Part shown: in pieces, positions 1 to 6,073 of the stretch
Numbering within the stretch: position 1 is the first letter of the stretch
Layout of the letters: every line of letters starts with the position of its first letter
Assembly: GCA_964554415.1 (NCBI GenBank)
Contig: CAZKON010000016.1
Location: 1-18,115, forward strand
DNA length: 18,115 nt
Source of the DNA: JAGVXD01 sp964554415
GTDB lineage: Archaea; Nanobdellota; Nanobdellia; Pacearchaeales; GW2011-AR1
Direction: 5' to 3'
Notes under the pieces: generated by a model
What the model saw: the letters and a program-made list of their open reading frames with translations, nothing else
The model's database searches: none
Told to the model about the DNA's origin: nothing
Made by a program: the position numbers and the translations under genes

Positions 1-44
1 GGCATAAAGGATTATCCAGCAAGGCTATTTGTTACATTGGCAAG

Positions 45-92
45 TTGACATAACATACACTCAAGAATGTCAAGACAATGCCCTTCGGGCAT
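45..92. repeat. Two small hairpins at the left edge
   Basis: TTGACAT (45-51) can pair with ATGTCAA (67-73). Just after it, ATGCCC (78-83) and GGGCAT (87-92) form a tight 6-bp stem with loop TTC. No open frame of convincing length occurs in 1-403. These hairpins could end a transcript entering from the left, but there is no clear T-tract after them. Confidence 0.4.
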
Positions 93-235
93 CTAATTGG
101 TTTATTAATTGCCTCTGGTTTTTCTAATATTATCAATCATTATTTCTAATGGAAAGCATTATTATTAATTAAAATATGACCTATAAAGCTATCTTCCTCC
201 ATAGGAAATAAAATGGGGTTAAAGTTTATATTACT

Positions 236-350
236 TCAAGAACCACCCACTAAAGTGGGTGGCGTGTCGTGGTTCTTGAGCACACTCGAGAATCCTTTAT
301 TACTCCCTGCTTAAGCAGGGAGATTGCATGATGTATTATAGGATTCTCGA
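236..350 (+). repeat. Composite palindromic element, copy A (two nested hairpins)
   Basis: Two nested structures lie side by side. In the first, TCAAGAACCAC (236-246) and GTGGTTCTTGA (269-279) enclose an inner perfect 9-bp stem, CCACCCACT/AGTGGGTGG (243-251/254-262, loop AA). In the second, TCGAGAATCCT (286-296) and AGGATTCTCGA (340-350) enclose a perfect 20-bp palindrome at 303-322. Related copies occur at 11354-11413, 14295-14355 and 16783-16888. The layout recalls the subterminal hairpins of IS200/IS605 elements and MITEs derived from them, but no transposase is visible. It lies downstream of the eS1 gene. Confidence 0.8.
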
Positions 351-403
351 TGTCTCACAATTGTAAAGAACCCCGTTGCGAAACTCTAGAATATCGAAGA
401 AGT

Positions 404-979
404 TTAGCCTCTTTTGATGTGTGCTAGGTCTTGCTTCTTTTTTGCAATACCGAAGAACCTGATTTCACAAAGAGCGGGTGGATAAGTTTTCTTAAGTTTC
501 AAAGATAACTCTTTCTGAATCTTGTTTGAAATTAGTTCGGTAAACAATTCTTTAACTGTCCGAGTTGTTGCATAAGCAATAAGATGTTCTCTCGCGCGGT
601 TTCTCAATTCTCGTCTTATTGCCCGTGAAACCTTGTTTCTTGTAATCATAAAAGGCTTGATGACAACTGCTGCATTTTTGCATGAAGTTTCAAACGAGTC
701 CTCAACATAATCTGTGCCCTTGCGTACCATTCGCCTGATGTAAGAACCAACAAGTTCTAAAGTCACAGGTTCAGCCTGCAATCCAGTACTATCAGATGTA
801 ATTCGCATTTTTAAGACCAAATTCTTGCCGCGCAGGCTTCTGGTTAAATCAAGCACGATTGTTTTACCATGAAGCTCCTGAGTTGAAGCAGCATAAAGAG
901 AAATCTTTGTGGAAGTCATAGGAGCTTTTACTTCAAAGAAAGACTTTTTTGCTTCTTGTTTTTTTCCTGACTCTGCCAT
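404..979 (-). CDS. rps3ae: Small ribosomal subunit protein eS1 (S3Ae)
   Basis: This 191-aa protein is the archaeal/eukaryotic S3Ae protein of the 30S subunit, located near the platform and mRNA exit side. Family features are visible: a basic start leading into a KAPM segment, a GK.IVLDLTRSLRGKN block near residues 38-52, an ELVGSYIRRMVRKGTDYVEDS block, and a C-terminal helix-rich part ending in IRFFGIAKK. Length is normal for a small archaeal version. The ATG at 977-979 overlaps the last base of the upstream eL42 stop codon (TAATG), so the two genes are very probably co-transcribed and translationally coupled. Confidence 0.95.
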   Translation of the reverse strand: MAESGKKQEAKKSFFEVKAPMTSTKISLYAASTQELHGKTIVLDLTRSLRGKNLVLKMRITSDSTGLQAEPVTLELVGSYIRRMVRKGTDYVEDSFETSCKNAAVVIKPFMITRNKVSRAIRRELRNRAREHLIAYATTRTVKELFTELISNKIQKELSLKLKKTYPPALCEIRFFGIAKKKQDLAHIKRG

Positions 980-1308
980 TATCGTGTGATTTTATCTCCG
1001 ACCTCAATTCTCGAAGAGCGAATTGCTTGTGCAATTCCCTTCATTTTATTACAAACACTGCACTTATAAACTATGGTAATGCGTTTCGTTAGCTTCGTCT
1101 TGCGTTTCCAGTCCTTGGGACCTTTTCTTGATCTTCTTCCAAGGTTTCCATATCCTCCTCGCAAACTTCGTGACTTTTCACGCGACGCAGAACCGCGTGA
1201 CAAAGGATGAGTTGCAGATCTTGAACGCTGTTTAGCAGTGGCGACAGTCTGTTTAGTATGTTTTCTGCAATAAGGACAATATCTTCGCGTTTCTTTCGGA
1301 AGCTTCAT
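979..1308 (-). CDS. rpl44e: Large ribosomal subunit protein eL42 (L44e)
   Basis: This 109-aa basic zinc-ribbon protein of the 50S subunit has two CxxC pairs, CPYC at residues 11-14 and CSVC at 83-86. They flank a lysine/arginine-rich middle with a GGYGNLGRRSRKGPKDW segment typical of L44e. I start it at the ATG 1306-1308 (MKLPKE...), which matches the usual L44e N-terminus. The frame stays open into the scaffold gap, but any extension through the Ns is an artefact. The base after the ATG region and the sequence beyond the gap fit a CTATGA context, so the gene was probably preceded by a unit of the 56-bp repeat. It precedes and touches the eS1 gene. Confidence 0.93.
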   Translation of the reverse strand: MKLPKETRRYCPYCRKHTKQTVATAKQRSRSATHPLSRGSASREKSRSLRGGYGNLGRRSRKGPKDWKRKTKLTKRITIVYKCSVCNKMKGIAQAIRSSRIEVGDKITR

Positions 1309-1309
1309 A

Positions 1310-1409
1310 NNNNNNNNNNNNNNNNNNNNNNNNNNNNNNNNNNNNNNNNNNNNNNNNNNNNNNNNNNNNNNNNNNNNNNNNNNNNNNNNNNNNNNNNNNN
1401 NNNNNNNNN
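1310..1409. other. Scaffold gap (100 N)
   Basis: Exactly 100 Ns, the usual placeholder for a gap of unknown size. It begins one base upstream of the eL42 start codon and ends at the first base of a 56-bp tandem repeat. The gap may therefore hide further repeat units. Confidence 0.98.
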
Positions 1410-1520
1410 GCGAATACCTCTGTGAGCTATGAAGCTCAAAAATTTCTTGTTTTTGTTGTTTCATAGCGAATACCTCTGTGAGCTATGAAGCTCAAAAATT
1501 TCTTGTTTTTGTTGTTTCAT
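1410..1520 (-). repeat. 56-bp tandem repeat encoding a 19-residue mini-ORF per unit
   Basis: A 55-bp sequence at 1410-1464 recurs perfectly at 1466-1520, with one A between them (period 56). Read on the minus strand, each unit is an ORF, MKQQKQEIFELHSSQRYSL. Its TGA stop overlaps the ATG of the next unit (ATGA), which is exactly why the period is 56 and not 57 or 60. An AGAGG sequence sits 8 nt before that ATG. GAGCT and AGCTC in each unit can pair around TCAT. Whether the peptide is made is unknown. An assembly artefact at a contig end is also possible. Confidence 0.8.
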
Positions 1521-1600
1521 TAATATATCGGTCATCAAACTCGCCTTCCGCCGACCGGTAAAAGGAAGGCTCAAAACCAAAGCGTATATAACATACGTAT
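1521..1600 (-). promoter_or_regulatory. Probable promoter and structured leader of the eL42-eS1 operon
   Basis: On the minus strand a TATA-like TTATATAC lies at 1584-1591. It would place the transcript start about 40 nt before the first repeat-unit ATG (1520), so unlike most genes here this operon has a leader. The leader contains GCCTTCC (1543-1549) pairing with GGAAGGC (1564-1570), and CGGTC (1529-1533) pairing with GACCG (1552-1556), two mutually exclusive stems. Nothing else is seen between here and the uS15 promoter. Confidence 0.4.
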
Positions 1601-1671
1601 CCAAACAGCGCACAACTGCTTTTTAAAGCTTACGTTCAATTTCCAGCATCACGCTCCAACAACCACAAGTC

Positions 1672-1679
1672 TTTTAAAA
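1672..1679 (+). promoter_or_regulatory. TATA box of the uS15 gene
   Basis: TTTTAAAA is centred 25.5 nt upstream of the uS15 ATG (1701). In archaea transcription starts about 25 nt after the TATA centre, so the mRNA would begin at or next to the start codon (leaderless). Confidence 0.65.
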
Positions 1680-1700
1680 CACCCGAACCACACAAATAAC

Positions 1701-2063
1701 ATGACAAAAGAAAAACCCCCTGTTTCAGAACAAAAAGCAGAAAAACCATCTTGGTTAGTAATAAAACCTACAGAAGTAGAAAAGATTGTAATTGATCTCC
1801 ATAATCAAGGTATCGCTCCTGCAAAAATTGGGGTTATCTTGCGTGATAAACATGGAATTCCAAAAACAAAGCTTGTTGGAAAGAAAGTTAAGGCAATTAT
1901 TGAAGGAAATAAGTCAATATTCCCGAAGGAAATAAACCAAGTGCAAACAAAGATAAAGAATCTTGAACGCCATAGCGCTCAACATAAACACGATTATACT
2001 GCAAAACGCGCTCATATGAAAAAACAATGGATTGTTAATAAACTCACAAAGCTTGGGAATTAA
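1701..2063 (+). CDS. rps15: Small ribosomal subunit protein uS15
   Basis: This 120-aa protein binds 16S rRNA in the platform of the 30S subunit. The archaeal/eukaryotic type (S13e-like) is recognised by the W...KP.EVEKIVIDLHNQG block, then GVILRDKHGIPKTKLVGKKV at about residues 45-65, and the uS15 C-terminal helices with LERHSAQHKHDYTAKRAHMKKQ and a final KLTKLG. It is shorter than the roughly 150 residues usual in other archaea, the saving being at the N-terminus. It heads a plus-strand run of translation genes and has its own TATA box. The RecJ-like gene follows after 17 nt. Confidence 0.95.
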   Translation: MTKEKPPVSEQKAEKPSWLVIKPTEVEKIVIDLHNQGIAPAKIGVILRDKHGIPKTKLVGKKVKAIIEGNKSIFPKEINQVQTKIKNLERHSAQHKHDYTAKRAHMKKQWIVNKLTKLGN

Positions 2064-2080
2064 AGTTAGTAAAAAAGAGG

Positions 2081-3400
2081 ATGTTAGCCACAATTCAAAA
2101 TGCAGTTCAGAGCATTGATAAGTTAAGCAAAGAGAAGTCTATTAAAATTATCAGTCACTATGATACTGATGGAATTACTTCTGCCGCCATTGCCTCCAGA
2201 GCTTTCCAGCGATGGGGAAAAAAGTTCTCACTGCAAATTGTAAAAAGCCTTGAAGAACAATTTATTCGTCAGCTTCCTGAAAATCAAATACTCATATTTT
2301 TCGATTTAGCCTCTGGTTCTCTAGAACATTTAAAGGACAAAAAAACAGAAGTATTCATCTTCGACCATCACGAAATAGTGCAAAAAATTCCAGACAATGT
2401 AATTATGATAAATCCTCTCCTTTTAAAGCACGAACCGATTTCCGGGGCAGGCATTGCCTACCTTCTTGCCAAAACAATATCCCCGCAAAATACAGACCTT
2501 GCACATTTAGCAGTTATAGGCATGGTCGGAGATGTTTTAGAAAGAAATCTTGGGAAAGTCTATGACAACATTCTGAAAGATGCTGATACAGTGATTAAAA
2601 AGGGGCTTCTGATTTACCCTTCTACACGTCCTTTAGATAAAGCTCTGGAGTATTCATCGAACCCTTACATCCCGGGGGTCACAGGCTCATATAGGGGAGC
2701 GCTTGATATTCTTAGAGAGGCAAATATTCCAAAAATAAATGGGAGATATAAATCACTTTATGAATTAACCAATGAAGAAATGAGCAGCTTAGTCACCACA
2801 ATTATGCTTCGTTATGTGGGGGATAAAAATCCCTTAGATCTTATCGGCAACCTATTTCTAATCAAATTTTTTAATAAACTCGAAGATGCACGTGAGATAT
2901 CTGCGCTTATCAACGCATGCAGTCGCATGGACTATCCGGCGACTGCTTTAGGTTTCTGTCTTGGAAATAAAAAATACAAAGAAGAAGCAGAAAGAATATA
3001 TATTGAATATAAACAGCACCTTGTTGCAGCGCTCAAACATTTTGCAGAATCTGAAAATAAGATTACTGGCAGGGATTATACTATCATTAATGCAAAAGAC
3101 AAGGTTAAAGACACAATCATTGGCACTGTTGCTTCAATTATGTCAAATTCTCCGGCTTATACTGAAGGAACAATCATAATAGCTTTGGCATATAATCAGG
3201 ATAAAATCAAAGTATCTGCTCGCATTGCAGGACGCACAGGTCGCAATGTCCGTGACGTCCTGCATCGCGTAGTCGTGCCATTAGGGGGAGAAGTCGGAGG
3301 GCATCCAGCAGCAGCAGGATGTATGATAACGCGCGATAAAGAAGAAAAATTCATTACAGAACTACAAAAAGTACTTGAAATAGAGTTGGTAAAGGTTTAA
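2081..3400 (+). CDS. recJ: DHH-family phosphoesterase, archaeal RecJ-like nuclease
   Basis: The 439-aa protein has the DHH signatures in order: HYDTDG at residues 26-31, FFDLAS at 73-78, DHH at 95-97, GMVGD at 147-151, and a C-terminal DHHA1-type GGHPAAAG at 406-413. These Asp and His residues bind the catalytic metals, and all are present. Members are 5'-3' exonucleases, and archaeal versions associate with the GINS/Cdc45-like replication complex or act on RNA. Adjacency to uS15 is a common archaeal arrangement. A purine-rich GAGG directly abuts the ATG with no spacing, so translation probably depends on coupling to uS15 17 nt upstream. The exact substrate cannot be told from sequence. Confidence 0.9.
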   Translation: MLATIQNAVQSIDKLSKEKSIKIISHYDTDGITSAAIASRAFQRWGKKFSLQIVKSLEEQFIRQLPENQILIFFDLASGSLEHLKDKKTEVFIFDHHEIVQKIPDNVIMINPLLLKHEPISGAGIAYLLAKTISPQNTDLAHLAVIGMVGDVLERNLGKVYDNILKDADTVIKKGLLIYPSTRPLDKALEYSSNPYIPGVTGSYRGALDILREANIPKINGRYKSLYELTNEEMSSLVTTIMLRYVGDKNPLDLIGNLFLIKFFNKLEDAREISALINACSRMDYPATALGFCLGNKKYKEEAERIYIEYKQHLVAALKHFAESENKITGRDYTIINAKDKVKDTIIGTVASIMSNSPAYTEGTIIIALAYNQDKIKVSARIAGRTGRNVRDVLHRVVVPLGGEVGGHPAAAGCMITRDKEEKFITELQKVLEIELVKV

Positions 3401-3417
3401 AAGAGCTGCATGCTCTT
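3396..3417 (+). promoter_or_regulatory. Promoter of the eS27 gene with a small hairpin
   Basis: TTTAAAAG (3396-3403) is centred 26.5 nt before the eS27 ATG and overlaps the recJ stop codon. It overlaps a 6-bp hairpin, AAGAGC (3401-3406) with GCTCTT (3412-3417). The hairpin lies upstream of the predicted start site, so it is either incidental or acts on transcripts reading through from recJ. Confidence 0.45.
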
Positions 3418-3425
3418 CAAAATAT

Positions 3426-3599
3426 ATGAAAGGCCAGAGATTCTTGAAGCTCGCATGCCCAAGATGTCGTCATACTCAGTTGACGTACACAAAGTCATCA
3501 CATGAATCTAAATGTGCTGGATGTAATTATCTTCTGGTAAAAAGCACAGGGGGCAAGGCAAAAATTAGGGCGAAAGTAAAGGACATACTATGGAACTAA
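3426..3599 (+). CDS. rps27e: Small ribosomal subunit protein eS27
   Basis: This short gene encodes 57 residues starting MKGQRFLKLACPRC. It is a zinc-ribbon protein of the 30S subunit. Cysteines C11 and C14 (CPRC) and C30 and C33 (CAGC) are the four zinc ligands, and the tail ...LVKSTGGKAKIRAKV matches the eS27 family. Length is normal. The last 10 nt overlap the start of the aIF2-alpha gene, so the two are translationally coupled. The order eS27, aIF2-alpha, Nop10 is a widely conserved archaeal cluster, which supports all three calls. Confidence 0.94.
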   Translation: MKGQRFLKLACPRCRHTQLTYTKSSHESKCAGCNYLLVKSTGGKAKIRAKVKDILWN

Positions 3600-4303
3600 A
3601 AGAAGACAAAGTGGTTATGTGTACGGTGAAAAGCATAGAAGGAACAACTGTATTTCTTGAGATTGAAGGCAATAGCACAGGAAGCATGGCAATGTCAGAA
3701 GTTGCTGCAGGACGTATTCGTAATTTAAGAGAGTATGTATTCCCGAAGAAAAAGGTGGTGTGTAAGATTCTTAAGATAGCAGCAGATGGTCGCATTGAAC
3801 TCTCTCTAAGAAGAGTTACAGGTAAAGAAAGAGAAAAAGCGCAGGAGCAATACAAGAAAGAAAAAACATTTACTAGCCTCTTAGGTACTCTTATCCCAAA
3901 TGCTCATGAAGTAACATCTGCAATTAAGAAAGAGTATGGACTGGCAGATTTTTTTGATAAGATAAAAGANNNNNNNNNNGAACAACCCTCACTGCTTGAA
4001 AGATTCATCAAAAAAGAACAAGCACTTAGGCTATCAACTATGCTGGCAGAAAAAGAAGAACGCGAAAAACATGTTAAAAAGATATTCATGCTTAAAGCAA
4101 ACTCGGATTCAGGACTTGTAGACATAAAAGAAATCCTCTCTGTGCCAGACGTAGAGATTCATTATCTTGGTTCCTCTCTTTTCTCCATTGCCGCAATCGC
4201 TTCAAATTTCAAAGAAGCAAACACTAAAGTAAACGCCGCGCTGGAACAAATTGAGAAACACTCGAAAGAAAAAAAAGCGCAATTTGAGTTGAAAGAAAAA
4301 TGA
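3590..4303 (+). CDS. eif2a: Translation initiation factor aIF2 subunit alpha (contains a 10-N gap)
   Basis: The 237-residue frame is the alpha subunit of archaeal initiation factor 2, the heterotrimer that brings initiator tRNA to the 30S subunit. Residues about 8-80 form an S1/OB RNA-binding domain (VMCTVKSIEGTTVFLEIEG through GRIELSLRRV). A helical middle domain follows, then a C-terminal alpha/beta domain that contacts the gamma subunit. Bases 3970-3979 are N, so about four residues near position 127 are unknown. The frame continues correctly past them, so the gap size must be right modulo 3. It starts inside the eS27 gene, and its TGA overlaps the ATG of the Nop10-like gene (ATGA). Confidence 0.94.
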   Translation: MELKEDKVVMCTVKSIEGTTVFLEIEGNSTGSMAMSEVAAGRIRNLREYVFPKKKVVCKILKIAADGRIELSLRRVTGKEREKAQEQYKKEKTFTSLLGTLIPNAHEVTSAIKKEYGLADFFDKIKXXXXEQPSLLERFIKKEQALRLSTMLAEKEEREKHVKKIFMLKANSDSGLVDIKEILSVPDVEIHYLGSSLFSIAAIASNFKEANTKVNAALEQIEKHSKEKKAQFELKEK

Positions 4304-4476
4304 AACTCTGCGTCTGTCGCTCTCACTCTCCTGCATACTATACTCTCAAATCGCTCTGTCCGCAATGCAACAAACCAACCCAAGAAGCGCACTATAAGTT
4401 TATAAGGCTCAAAGATGCGCATGATTCAAATCATGATGAAAAATCCTCAAGCAGCGCAGAAAGCTCTAGTAACTAA
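4300..4476 (+). CDS. nop10: Nop10-like H/ACA ribonucleoprotein component
   Basis: This 58-residue ORF overlaps the aIF2-alpha stop by ATGA. Residues 1-34 fit Nop10: a first CxC (C4, C6), then YTLKSLCPQCNKPTQEAHYKF, which resembles the YTLKEVCPxCGxxTxxAHPPKF block of archaeal Nop10. Nop10 bridges Cbf5 and L7Ae in the guide-RNA pseudouridylation complex. The position after aIF2-alpha is the classical one. Oddities are CxC where the family normally has CxxC, no Pro pair after AH, and a serine-rich tail (SSSSAESSSN) in place of the usual short basic end. That tail is encoded where the next ORF overlaps in another frame. It could be divergent or partly decayed. Confidence 0.7.
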   Translation: MKLCVCRSHSPAYYTLKSLCPQCNKPTQEAHYKFIRLKDAHDSNHDEKSSSSAESSSN

Positions 4477-4741
4477 ATTAGGATGTTCTCCTGAAGAGAT
4501 TACTATTGATGAAAAAATGGAACGCGTGTATGTTCCCAACGCCGACCGTTTTCATGAAATTCTTCAACAACGAAAAATAACCGAGCTAAAAAATGGTGGA
4601 GGATATCATTTCGTTCTTCCCATACAAAAAAGATTTTGGAAAGTAACGCTCTACGATGCCGAAAAACGCGTCTTTGAGGAAAAATACGTAAAAAATTATA
4701 AAATTCACAGAAGAAAGACGATGCCGGGCGCGTTTTACTAG
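4421..4741 (+). CDS. Hypothetical protein overlapping nop10
   Basis: I do not recognise this family. The frame encodes about 106 residues of mixed alpha/beta character, including KLGCSPEEITIDEKMERVYVPN, a GGGYHFVLP strand and a basic end (NYKIHRRKTMPGAFY). It is soluble, with no signal peptide or membrane segment. The start is uncertain. ATGs occur at 4415, 4421, 4433 and 4436, all inside the 3' part of the nop10 frame. I prefer 4421 because CTATAAGT (4392-4399) is centred 25.5 nt before it, the spacing seen at other starts here, though that stretch is also coding. It may instead be co-translated with nop10. Confidence 0.55.
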   Translation: MIQIMMKNPQAAQKALVTKLGCSPEEITIDEKMERVYVPNADRFHEILQQRKITELKNGGGYHFVLPIQKRFWKVTLYDAEKRVFEEKYVKNYKIHRRKTMPGAFY

Positions 4742-4751
4742 AAACGCCGCA

Positions 4752-4791
4752 CCTGCTTCCACAGCAATTCAAAACAGCTTCTTCTGCCCTT
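4752..4791. repeat. 40-bp direct repeat, copy 1, resembling the trmB 3' end
   Basis: 36 of 40 bases match 5485-5524, with 27 in a row identical (4761-4787 and 5494-5520). On the minus strand one frame reads RRSCFELLWKQVRRF then stop, very close to the C-terminus of the TrmB-like protein (FRSYFELLWKQAK). It lies directly downstream of vapC. It is probably a remnant of a trmB-family gene end. Confidence 0.7.
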
Positions 4792-4816
4792 CCCACCCTC
4801 ATAAATCCTTCCGTTA

Positions 4817-5230
4817 TCACTTCACAAATTCCACATTCTCCAAATCCCTGAACTGTTCGTCTCCAGTCAGAAATCGAATGCCAAGCTGCTTCGCCAGAAC
4901 ATAACCGATGCAATCAGTCATAGAAACATCTCTCTTCGCTAGTGTTTTCTTGAGTGTCGCGGCACTTGCAATAACCGTTTCATCAAAATCATGCGCAAAG
5001 TAGTAATATTTCTCCAAAGAAGATTTAGCAAGAGATTCGTTTCCTTCTTTTAGAAACGCGTGATAAAGCTCAAAAAGATTGAGTTTAGTAGTTATCACCT
5101 TCGCTTCGAGATATTTTTCATAACGCTCATTTTTTTTAATAATCTCATAAAAGGCATACGTGTCAAAAAAGAAACATTGTGCTTCATCTTCGACATTCTC
5201 AATCGTTATAAAGTTCTCTTCGGAGTTCAT
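4817..5230 (-). CDS. vapC: PIN-domain toxin, VapC-like
   Basis: This 137-residue PIN-domain protein is a probable RNase toxin. The acidic metal-binding residues are in the expected places: D23 in FFFDTYAF, E54 in NLFELYHA, D106 in SMTDCIGY and D124 in LTGDEQFRDL. I start at the ATG 5230 (MNSEENF...). A longer frame to 5317 exists but would run through most of the antitoxin gene. The chosen start overlaps the vapB 3' end by 32 nt, normal for a translationally coupled vapBC pair. The N-terminus before the first PIN strand is about 18 residues longer than usual, so the true start could be a non-ATG codon inside. Confidence 0.85.
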   Translation of the reverse strand: MNSEENFITIENVEDEAQCFFFDTYAFYEIIKKNERYEKYLEAKVITTKLNLFELYHAFLKEGNESLAKSSLEKYYYFAHDFDETVIASAATLKKTLAKRDVSMTDCIGYVLAKQLGIRFLTGDEQFRDLENVEFVK

Positions 5231-5429
5231 CTTTAATCTGCTGCCCGGATTTATGGAGTTTCTCTTTTCCCATGCCAAACGTCTCTCGCAAGATTTTTCG
5301 TGAGTCAGGTACAACAATAATTCGCACCGATGTATTCTCTTTCATTCCCTCTCTTTCAACGATTTCCATAGGTATAACCACACCAAACGAGTTTCCCCAT
5401 TTCCGCAGTCGCGTTTCGACAATGCTCAT
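5199..5429 (-). CDS. vapB: AbrB/MazE-fold antitoxin, VapB-like
   Basis: This 76-residue protein has a swapped-hairpin AbrB DNA-binding domain at residues 3-45: VETRLRKWGNSFGVVIPMEIVE is the classic SpoVT/AbrB signature. The C-terminal part (KEKLHKSGQQIKDELRRELYND) is a charged helix that would wrap the PIN toxin. It precedes and overlaps vapC. The ATG at 5429 follows a TATA box centred 25.5 nt upstream and abuts a perfect palindrome (5430-5448), the likely autoregulatory operator. Confidence 0.87.
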   Translation of the reverse strand: MSIVETRLRKWGNSFGVVIPMEIVEREGMKENTSVRIIVVPDSRKILRETFGMGKEKLHKSGQQIKDELRRELYND

Positions 5430-5448
5430 AATTATACATTGTATAATT
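5430..5448. promoter_or_regulatory. Perfect palindromic operator of vapBC
   Basis: AATTATACATTGTATAATT has two perfect 9-bp half sites around a central T. It lies exactly between the vapB TATA box (5451-5458) and its start codon (5429), covering the predicted transcription start. A VapB-VapC complex bound here would block transcription, the usual mode of TA autoregulation. Confidence 0.75.
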
Positions 5449-5450
5449 CC

Positions 5451-5458
5451 TATTTAAA
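5451..5458 (-). promoter_or_regulatory. TATA box of vapBC
   Basis: TTTAAATA on the minus strand is centred 25.5 nt upstream of the vapB ATG. This predicts a leaderless transcript. Confidence 0.65.
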
Positions 5459-5484
5459 CTTTCTGTTTTCTTTAAAGAGGCTTG

Positions 5485-5524
5485 TCTGTTTCTACAGCAA
5501 TTCAAAACAGCTTCTTCTGCTCTT
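5485..5524. repeat. 40-bp direct repeat, copy 2, resembling the trmB 3' end
   Basis: This is the partner of 4752-4791, so the pair flanks vapBC. The minus-strand frame reads RRSCFELL and then TAG where copy 1 has TGG (W). It therefore cannot be functional coding sequence and looks like a decaying fragment. Confidence 0.7.
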
Positions 5525-5542
5525 CTTCACCGTACCGAAAAG

Positions 5543-5550
5543 CTTAAATA
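5543..5550 (+). promoter_or_regulatory. TATA box of the RHH gene
   Basis: CTTAAATA is centred 25.5 nt before the ATG at 5572. The same spacing recurs at other starts in the window. Confidence 0.6.
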
Positions 5551-5571
5551 CGTGTTCTCACATATATAAGT

Positions 5572-5808
5572 ATGACAAAGAATATAACTCTTGCGTTACC
5601 TGACGAAGTGCATACTAAAATGCGGCAATTTCAGGAAATCAGATGGAGTGAAGTAGCACGCCAGGCAATAGAGTCACGAATCAGCGACCTCGAAGAAGTT
5701 GAAAAAATCGCTGCAAAAAGCAAGCTCACGGAGGAAGATGTGAGAATATTCAGCAAAAAAATAAAGGGACTCGCCGCACAAAAGTTCATGAGGGCGCAAA
5801 AAGATTGA
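5572..5808 (+). CDS. Ribbon-helix-helix protein, orphan antitoxin-like
   Basis: This 78-residue protein has a ribbon-helix-helix start: strand NITLALP at residues 4-10 followed by DEVHTKMRQF and the helix WSEVARQAIESRI. The C-terminal half is a charged helix of the type that binds a toxin. The same architecture is common among archaeal VapB antitoxins paired with PIN toxins. No PIN gene follows. The next gene, 37 nt downstream with its own TATA box, is a DUF433 protein. It may be an orphan antitoxin, a third component of the following pair, or an antitoxin whose toxin was lost. Confidence 0.75.
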   Translation: MTKNITLALPDEVHTKMRQFQEIRWSEVARQAIESRISDLEEVEKIAAKSKLTEEDVRIFSKKIKGLAAQKFMRAQKD

Positions 5809-5816
5809 AACGAGGA

Positions 5817-5824
5817 TTTAAATA
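5817..5824 (+). promoter_or_regulatory. TATA box of the DUF433/DUF5615 pair
   Basis: TTTAAATA is the same octamer as in the vapBC promoter, centred 25.5 nt before the DUF433 ATG. Confidence 0.65.
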
Positions 5825-5845
5825 GACTCTCTTGTTATAAAAAAT

Positions 5846-6073
5846 ATGGAAGAAAGAATCACTGTAGATCCAAAAATACTTGTAGGAAAACCAATAATAA
5901 AAGGCACAAGAATACCTGTGTATGTAGTGCTAAATCTTTTAGCCAACGGCAAAACAGCCCAAGAAATCGTTCAGGAATATCCTGAACTTACGCCAAAAGA
6001 TATTCTTGCAGCAATCGCCTACGCCGCAGCCCACATGAGATATGAAACAAGACAACTGGAAACTTCTCGCTGA
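5846..6073 (+). CDS. DUF433-family antitoxin
   Basis: This 75-residue protein matches DUF433: ITVDPKILVGKPIIKGTRIPV at residues 5-25, then VYVVLNLLANGKTAQEIVQEYPELTPKDILAAIAYAAAHM, a winged/HTH-like DNA-binding fold. DUF433 proteins are antitoxins that pair with DUF5615 PIN-like toxins, as here. The 3' end overlaps the toxin gene by 32 nt, the same length as the vapB/vapC overlap. It has its own TATA box. Confidence 0.88.
   Translation: MEERITVDPKILVGKPIIKGTRIPVYVVLNLLANGKTAQEIVQEYPELTPKDILAAIAYAAAHMRYETRQLETSR

Noticed and set aside
1..403. Transposase remnant next to copy A of the palindromic element
   Set aside because: No frame in this stretch shows Y1-transposase or TnpB motifs. Only the hairpins are supported.
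1309..1464. N-terminal extension of eL42 through the N gap
   Set aside because: The extension relies on 100 placeholder Ns and a repeat unit. The ATG at 1308 gives a normal L44e start.
1410..1520. CRISPR array
   Set aside because: The two units are direct tandem copies with no variable spacers, and the unit is explained by coupled mini-ORFs.
4503..4913. 136-residue minus-strand open frame
   Set aside because: It is antisense to the hypothetical gene and crosses the 3' end of vapC and the 40-bp repeat. There is no recognisable protein character.
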